Positions 59,178-64,000 of a stretch of DNA of 64,000 nt are shown piece by piece. Under the pieces are notes generated by a model. It searched no databases. It was not told where the DNA came from and saw only the letters and a program-made list of their open reading frames with translations. Numbering within the stretch: position 1 is the first letter of the stretch; each line of letters begins with the position of its first letter. The position numbers and the translations under genes are program-made. This DNA comes from Puccinellia tenuiflora (taxonomy: Eukaryota; Streptophyta; Magnoliopsida; Poales; Poaceae): NCBI GenBank assembly GCA_012064385.1, contig QRDG01000527.1, positions 2,308,349 through 2,372,348 on the forward strand, in the 5' to 3' direction.

Positions 59178-61223
59178 ATGCCTCCCCCACCGCCACTAAG
59201 AGCCCTGGGCCGTCGTCACCCCGGCACCACCAACGGCATTGGTCGCACATCGCCTTCCGCCTCGCCGCCTCCGGCATCAGCCTCATGCTCGTCAGCCGTA
59301 GCACGGACAAGCTTGCCTCACCGAAGAGGAGGGGGTGAAGCTGGACGGGCAAGTTGCCATGGAAAAGGACTGGAGGAGGTCACCGATTCGAAGACAACGG
59401 CGGCAACGCCCACGTCAAGGAGCTCCAGCCTCCGCCGCATCATCCTCCCGGCCTCGGCGCCGTTGTACTCCTCTCCCGATTGCGCCGCCGCCAAGCCCGG
59501 ATCCAGACGGCAAGGACACGCCTTTAGAAATCAGGATTTGCATCTCAAGCAATGAGCTCAGCAGATCCGAGTTTGGGTTGGTCGATGAATCGGGTAGATG
59601 AGAATCATGGTACAACAGATCCGAGTTTGGGTTGGTCAGTTTCTCGATACTACGGTCTCATATTTGAGTTCAACTGTATATAAGAACGATTGATTGCATT
59701 TCCTGCATAGCATAACAATGAGATCATGTGTGCTTTCAGTGTATTACTCGCTGCACGACGTCAAGGTTTGTTCTTCCACCCGGTTCGTTTAGCTACAGGA
59801 CGATGCTGCCATTTCTTGTGGAGAACGGTGAGTCGACTAATATGTTTAGCTGATTGTGATCTTGCACGCTTTATTTAGAGTTTGGCTTTCTTATAGTCTG
59901 CAATTTGTTATTTGTTATTTCTTATGTAAAGAGACATGACCAAGTTAGAAGAGTCTCTGAAGAGAGACGAATAACATCAAATGAGAGTGATGTTTTGGCC
60001 AGTGGACATCATCTTCCTGTTGTGTTAAAAGGATTTTCGTAAGAGAGCTAAAGTTGACAAAGTGGTTGAAGTCCACTGGCCTCTAACCGATCCCTTTCTT
60101 CTCTATCCTTTGAATCTCTCCATATTTCAGGTTAACCACACTACAATACATAATCTTTGTTTCCATCGATTAGTGAATCAATCTCACGATCGATTATGTA
60201 GGAGCGGAGGAGGTGTAATTCACGCCAGTTTGAAGCAGATTGGGCGGTGAGACTGTCGACTTTAGAACTGTAGCTGGCGCAGCGTGTATTCCCCAGCCGT
60301 TAAATTAATCACATAACTATGCAATAGGCTTGATCTGATCACTACCTTTTCATCAGGAGAAAATTGGCTATGAATCAGATTACTTTTACCCATATCATTT
60401 ATCTGCAATGACCTATCCAGAAAATGATGTTACTTGGTTCTATTCGGTAGAGTCTTTTAAGAGTTGGCTACGACCTGTGAGGATGCAATGAACCTGCTGT
60501 TGCTGGCTTAGCTCGTCGGTAAATAAGTGTTTTATCTACAGCATAGTCAGAATGGCCAATAGTTTGTATTGTTTCCACCGGTGCAGTTTAACTACAGAAG
60601 TCTAAGTCACTGTAATGAACCAACTGCTTTTGTTTCCAGTTGGCAGTTGAAATAAGAAAAGTAGAACGCATGGTCAGGTAGTATGTCTTTTTCTCAATCA
60701 GCTGTTTCTAATCGTGGGCAAGTTTTATATGTCAGGTTTACATTTATGATTGCTTCCGTGCTTCGGTGAAAATGCCATTTTATTCTTTACATGCCCACCA
60801 AACTAATATTTTCAAAGACTGGACTTTTCCATGTATGCTCGTAGAACTTCCTTTCTACTCACTCTTACCGTGTCATGTGTTGTAGAGGCACCATTTCCTG
60901 TAAATATATTGAGCCTCTTATTGTTTATGTCTTGTGTTTCTCAAGGCGCATAATCGATAGCTCTATTTTGACATCCTAACAATCGTAATTTCTCCGCCTG
61001 TTTTTATTTTATGAACTTGGTTTGTTTTGAGACACTGTGATCAATAATTGAGTTTATGGTGTACTGCAGCGGTCAGCCTTTGTTTTATGCCGAGACTGGA
61101 GAGAAAGGTAGCTGGCCGTCGTTGACGCTGTCAAATGCAGAGGGAAAAAGTCTTATTAGGGTACCTGGTTATTCGATCATGTCTGTTGATCCTGTACAGA
61201 ACAGCTATCTAAACTACATGTAA
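59178..61223 (+). pseudogene. Captured gene fragment in H2: first exon, small exon, last exon
   Basis: First-exon frame MPPPPPLRALGRRHPGTTNG (59178-59555; a partial second copy at 57316). A small exon-like piece near 59740-59765 (YYSLHDVK) sits between TTTCAG and GTTTGT. A terminal exon at 61070-61223 after CTGCAG reads GQPLFYAETGEKGSWPSLTL, then SLIRVPGYSIMSVDPVQN, to a TAA stop. The intervening sequence is AT-rich and intron-like. Protein family not recognised. Joining of the exons is inferred from order and splice-like borders, not shown. Confidence 0.4.
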
Positions 61224-62300
61224 CTTTATTTTCGTTTCTTAATATATGAACGTATGCATGCTTATTACTTACAAGTTCTTATTTCACATTGTGTCTTGAT
61301 CTTTTTGATTCCTTGTTCTCATTTCTTACTGACGAGTCTCCTGTCAATAATTGTTGATCTATAGACCTTAGTAGCTAATCTCCTTATTATTTCTATTCAC
61401 CTAGGGAACTTATGTGGAAGGAATTAAAGAAGAGGTTGTTTTATCACTCTCTCTGATAGCATCTGGAGAAGGTATTTTGTTTTATGTAGACAACATTATG
61501 TCCTTTCCCCAAAATATTACCAATTGCATCTAAGGAGGATTTCCCCAGTTCTTTGGAGATTGCTCCATCTCCATGTTAATCATTGTGATTTTTTGTGCCA
61601 AAGCTTAAACCTACAGTAGAAGTGGCTTTGTTGTTGAACGTGTGTACCTATGTGTGCATTTGTGTCTTTGACTGACTGTGACTCTGTGGATGCATTTCAT
61701 GCTTTGGGAATTCACTGATTGTTAGATTTTTGTACACCTTGAATCACATTAACCTTGCACTAAGTAACTGGCAGTGCACCGACATGTTGGATCCAACAAC
61801 TTCAATCTTGTCAGTAGTTGCAGCTATACTAACTTCACACTGATCCACCAACATGTTGCTGGCATGCTTACCATTCTATCTTGATATCCAATTTCATAGT
61901 CTTTGCACTTTACTGAATTGATACCAAATGGACTGATTTTGGCACCGGGCTTGGGGATCTCTCACCATCTGCGCGCACGTCCGCAGCTGTGGATGTGAAG
62001 AGTGGGAGTGATAAAGCGTGAAGGTAGGTCGGAACGCCCGTGGCATGAGGATTCTAGACTAGCTCGATGGCTTGAAGAAAAGGGGAAAATAATCATGTGT
62101 AAAGATTTGTGCACTTCTTTGAGTTTTGTATGAAACATTTACATTTTGAACCGATGTCCTCACTATCATGCACATTAATGTTTTTGTAATATCCAGTGAG
62201 AAAAATTACATGGTGTACATGCCAAATCTTTTTCTGGGAAGAATATATACTCTTAAAGTGAAAATACTTGATTTTGTGTTAATCCGAAGGGAAATTCGTT
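61224..62300. other. H2 3' half, intron/UTR-like AT-rich sequence
   Basis: No supported frame. Positions about 62070-62260 match the 3' region of H1 (AATAATCATGT, GCCAAATCTTT, GAATATATACTCTTAAA) and so belong to the shared Helitron tail. Confidence 0.5.
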
Positions 62301-62302
62301 TC

Positions 62303-62656
62303 GGAACTTGGAAGCATATGCTCCCACCACTCGAAAAACATTTTGAAAAGTCAAAAAATCCTGAACAAAAATATGGCGCGTATATCTCGATGTTCTGTGT
62401 GCGCACAACAAGTTTCACGGAAAAACAATATTTTTTGTTACCTGTGTAAAAAAGACAAAAAATGTCTCGTGAAAAGCCTTTTATTAGCATCAATTTTTTT
62501 TTGCACACGACACAAGAAATATCGGTTCTCCGTTAAACGACTTTGTCAGTATATAGAATGTTGAGATGCATTCATGGAATTTTTTATCTGAAATTTTGAA
62601 GTTTCAAAATTTTCTTAAAATGCATTTAAAAACCGGGAGCATATGCTCCTGGGAGC
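62303..62656. repeat. Palindrome-ended repeat, MITE-like
   Basis: The ends carry near-palindromes GGAAGCATATGCTCCCA (about 62309) and GGGAGCATATGCTCCTGGGA (about 62637) bounding ~340 bp of AT-rich DNA. It interrupts the stretch where H2 otherwise parallels H1. Superfamily and duplication not determined. Confidence 0.45.
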
Positions 62657-63143
62657 CAAACTCCACCCCCTAACCAAACCCATTACAACTCAATAAAAAT
62701 TTCATGGATATTATCTAGGTTTATGTATCTTGCTGAATGGATATTTTAGGAGTTGCATATCATGTCTCTAATTTGATAAGAATTAGTCAGTGAAAGTTTC
62801 GCGTCGTGTTGGAGAAAATTATCGAAAGTGTGCCGCAATTAAATCTTGACTCCTTCCCTAAATTTTAGCCTTCTTTTACCGCCTTTTCTACTCCCATACC
62901 TCGGAGAGAGGTGAATTCCATCGTGAAATGGGGTGAGGTGACTATGGGGACACATTTCTCTGTTGGCGCACTATACCACACAACGTTGGCGCACTATACA
63001 ACTGGCGAACCACACAACGTGTCACGGACGTGTTGAAACTAGCCAGATTCTATGACACGTTGCGGTCAATGAAAACTTACTCATAAATATCCGTAACATT
63101 TTTTTCACCCGTTACAACGCACGGGCATATTAGCTAGTATATA

Positions 63144-64000
63144 TCTCTATCTCTGCTACTTAAAAAGAATGTAACGTTCCTCATTCTGCCTCCCACGCGT
63201 TCTGCCTCTCCTTTCGTCCAACTCCGTTTAGCCCACCTCTTCGTCACACCTTCTTGGCGACTCGCGCAGCGGAAAGAAAATACTCCCGAGCAATTCCTCC
63301 CGAGAAGATCGCCGGCAGTTACTCCCGAGAAGATCGTTCCCTCCGCACGACAATACAAACGCGCTAGGTCTCCAGGTCGCTCCCAGGCCACTCCAAGGTG
63401 TCCGCGTCGCCGCCGCACAAACCTCACACACCTCGCCCACAGGCCACAGTCCTCACCGCCGCTTGAGGAGCCCGTCCCACGGCAGATAGTGGCGGCCGGG
63501 TGTCTACTCCGGTGTTCAATCCAGAAATCCAATCCTGTCGCCCAAACTGTCGCCCCAAAATCGACTGTGGCCTGTGCCGACCCAGATCTCGGCCACCATG
63601 ACCTCCGCCCTGACGGCGCGCGTCCCTGCTCCACCACGGAGCTCCCTGATGCTCTCCCCCCGGGGCGCACAGCTCGGCCATCCTCCTAGGCAGGCGGACG
63701 TTCTCCGCCGGGAGGCCTGTGCCTCTCCAGAACCTTCTCGCGGTTCTGCTCCAGCATAGAGTCCCATGTGCGCGCGGCTCGGCCACATTCGCCTCCGCGC
63801 CAACGGCGCGCCGCCTTGCTCCTCCACAGAGGTCATGTTGCTTCTTTCTGGCTTGCGCTGCCCGACCCCTCTGGCATTGGCTACGGCGCCTGCTCGTAGC
63901 CTGGTGACCATAGCTCAGGTCTGTTGACCTGTCGCCGGCAATTCAGTTGGCGCAGACTGGACCAGGCTTCGGGTCTCAGGTGTTGTTCGTGAGTTTGCTG
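63144..64000 (+). mobile_element. Helitron H3, 5' portion (continues beyond window)
   Basis: TCTCTATCTCTGCTACTT at 63144 follows an A six bases after the H2 CTAG. AAAAAGAATGTAACGTTCC and TCTGCC follow, the same 5' block as H1. From 63180 on the sequence is GC-rich with long overlapping frames on both strands, resembling captured first-exon sequence. No domain recognised. The 3' end is outside the window. Confidence 0.5.

Larger units (their letters stand above)
57093..59525 (+). repeat. Reiterated Helitron 5' end and cargo: D-X-D-Y-X arrangement
   Basis: Segment D (57093-57161 and 57664-57732, about 69 bp) is the Helitron 5' block. Segment X (57156-57663 and 59017-59525, about 508 bp) is GC-rich cargo with the frame MPPPPPLRALGRRHPG in both copies. 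Between the second D and second X lies Y (57733-59016). The D/X junction of the first copy falls on TCCGCCT, also present at both Y borders, so the first copy looks like D-X with Y deleted by microhomology. Confidence 0.8.
57093..63137 (+). mobile_element. Helitron H2, non-autonomous, + strand (6.0 kb)
   Basis: It begins directly after the H1 CTAG with TACTACTTAAAAAAGGAG, then CGTTCC and TCTGCC, the same 5' block as H1 and H3 but without the leading TC. It ends with a CCCGT/ACGGG hairpin and CTAG at 63134-63137, followed by T. Its 5' part is reiterated (57093-57161 recurs at 57664-57732). It carries a captured gene on the + strand, an AT-rich minisatellite and a palindrome-ended repeat. Patches of its last kilobase align with H1's 3' region (for example near 62090-62260 versus 56440-56620). 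Confidence 0.6.

Overview
The window is transposon-dominated nuclear DNA from a plant, almost certainly a grass. The evidence is long-LTR Ty3/gypsy elements, Stowaway-type MITEs starting CTCCCTCC, Ty1/copia elements primed by initiator tRNA-Met, and Helitrons ending in a hairpin plus CTAG. A Pooideae/Triticeae-type genome is plausible but not provable from sequence alone. I see no convincing resident single-copy host gene, tRNA, rRNA or CRISPR. Every coding sequence I can support belongs to a mobile element or to gene fragments carried by one.

Left part (1-18489): two nested gypsy elements. Positions 1-13843 are one LTR-internal-LTR-internal-LTR array on the + strand, with a period of about 6.1 kb and 3.8-kb LTRs. 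Its 2.36-kb internal domain encodes only gag plus a protease remnant. The array sits inside the gag gene of a second gypsy element on the minus strand (13844-18489), which keeps its 2.9-kb 5' LTR, an extra 289-aa ORF and a gag stub.

Centre (18509-37283): the coding core of a large Helitron on the minus strand. It has a Rep/helicase gene (26430-31407; HUH motif, paired-tyrosine motif, PIF1-type helicase) followed by a 10-exon RPA1-like gene (18509-25935) whose spliced frame I could follow without a stop (562 aa). Two copia elements interrupt it. Copia-1 (20647-25346, TSD AGAAC) lies in intron 2 of the RPA gene. Copia-2 (31542-36804, TSD AATAT) lies upstream of the Rep/helicase start. The gypsy array and its host element lie 20 bp past the RPA stop codon. 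Copia-1 has 143-bp LTRs and carries a RanBP2-type zinc finger where gag is expected.

Right part (37284-64000): a Helitron landscape. A 12.6-kb minus-strand Helitron candidate (37284-49920) carries exon-like islands, a Stowaway MITE and a 1.27-kb tandem duplication. Downstream, three related + strand Helitrons lie head-to-tail: H1 52913-57092, H2 57093-63137, and H3 from about 63144 to the window end. They share a 5' terminal block and, for H1 and H2, a 3' terminal hairpin plus CTAG. H1 carries a captured gene fragment split by a hAT-like element with an 8-bp TSD. A second copy of that fragment lies just outside H1 at 50874-52745. H2 has an internally reiterated 5' end and a captured gene with a recognisable last exon.

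As a system, the central Helitron supplies the proteins expected for rolling-circle transposition (Rep/helicase plus an ssDNA-binding RPA). The flanking elements look like non-autonomous Helitrons, but their termini differ from one another and I could not find the termini of the coding Helitron, so mobilisation of one by the other is only a hypothesis.
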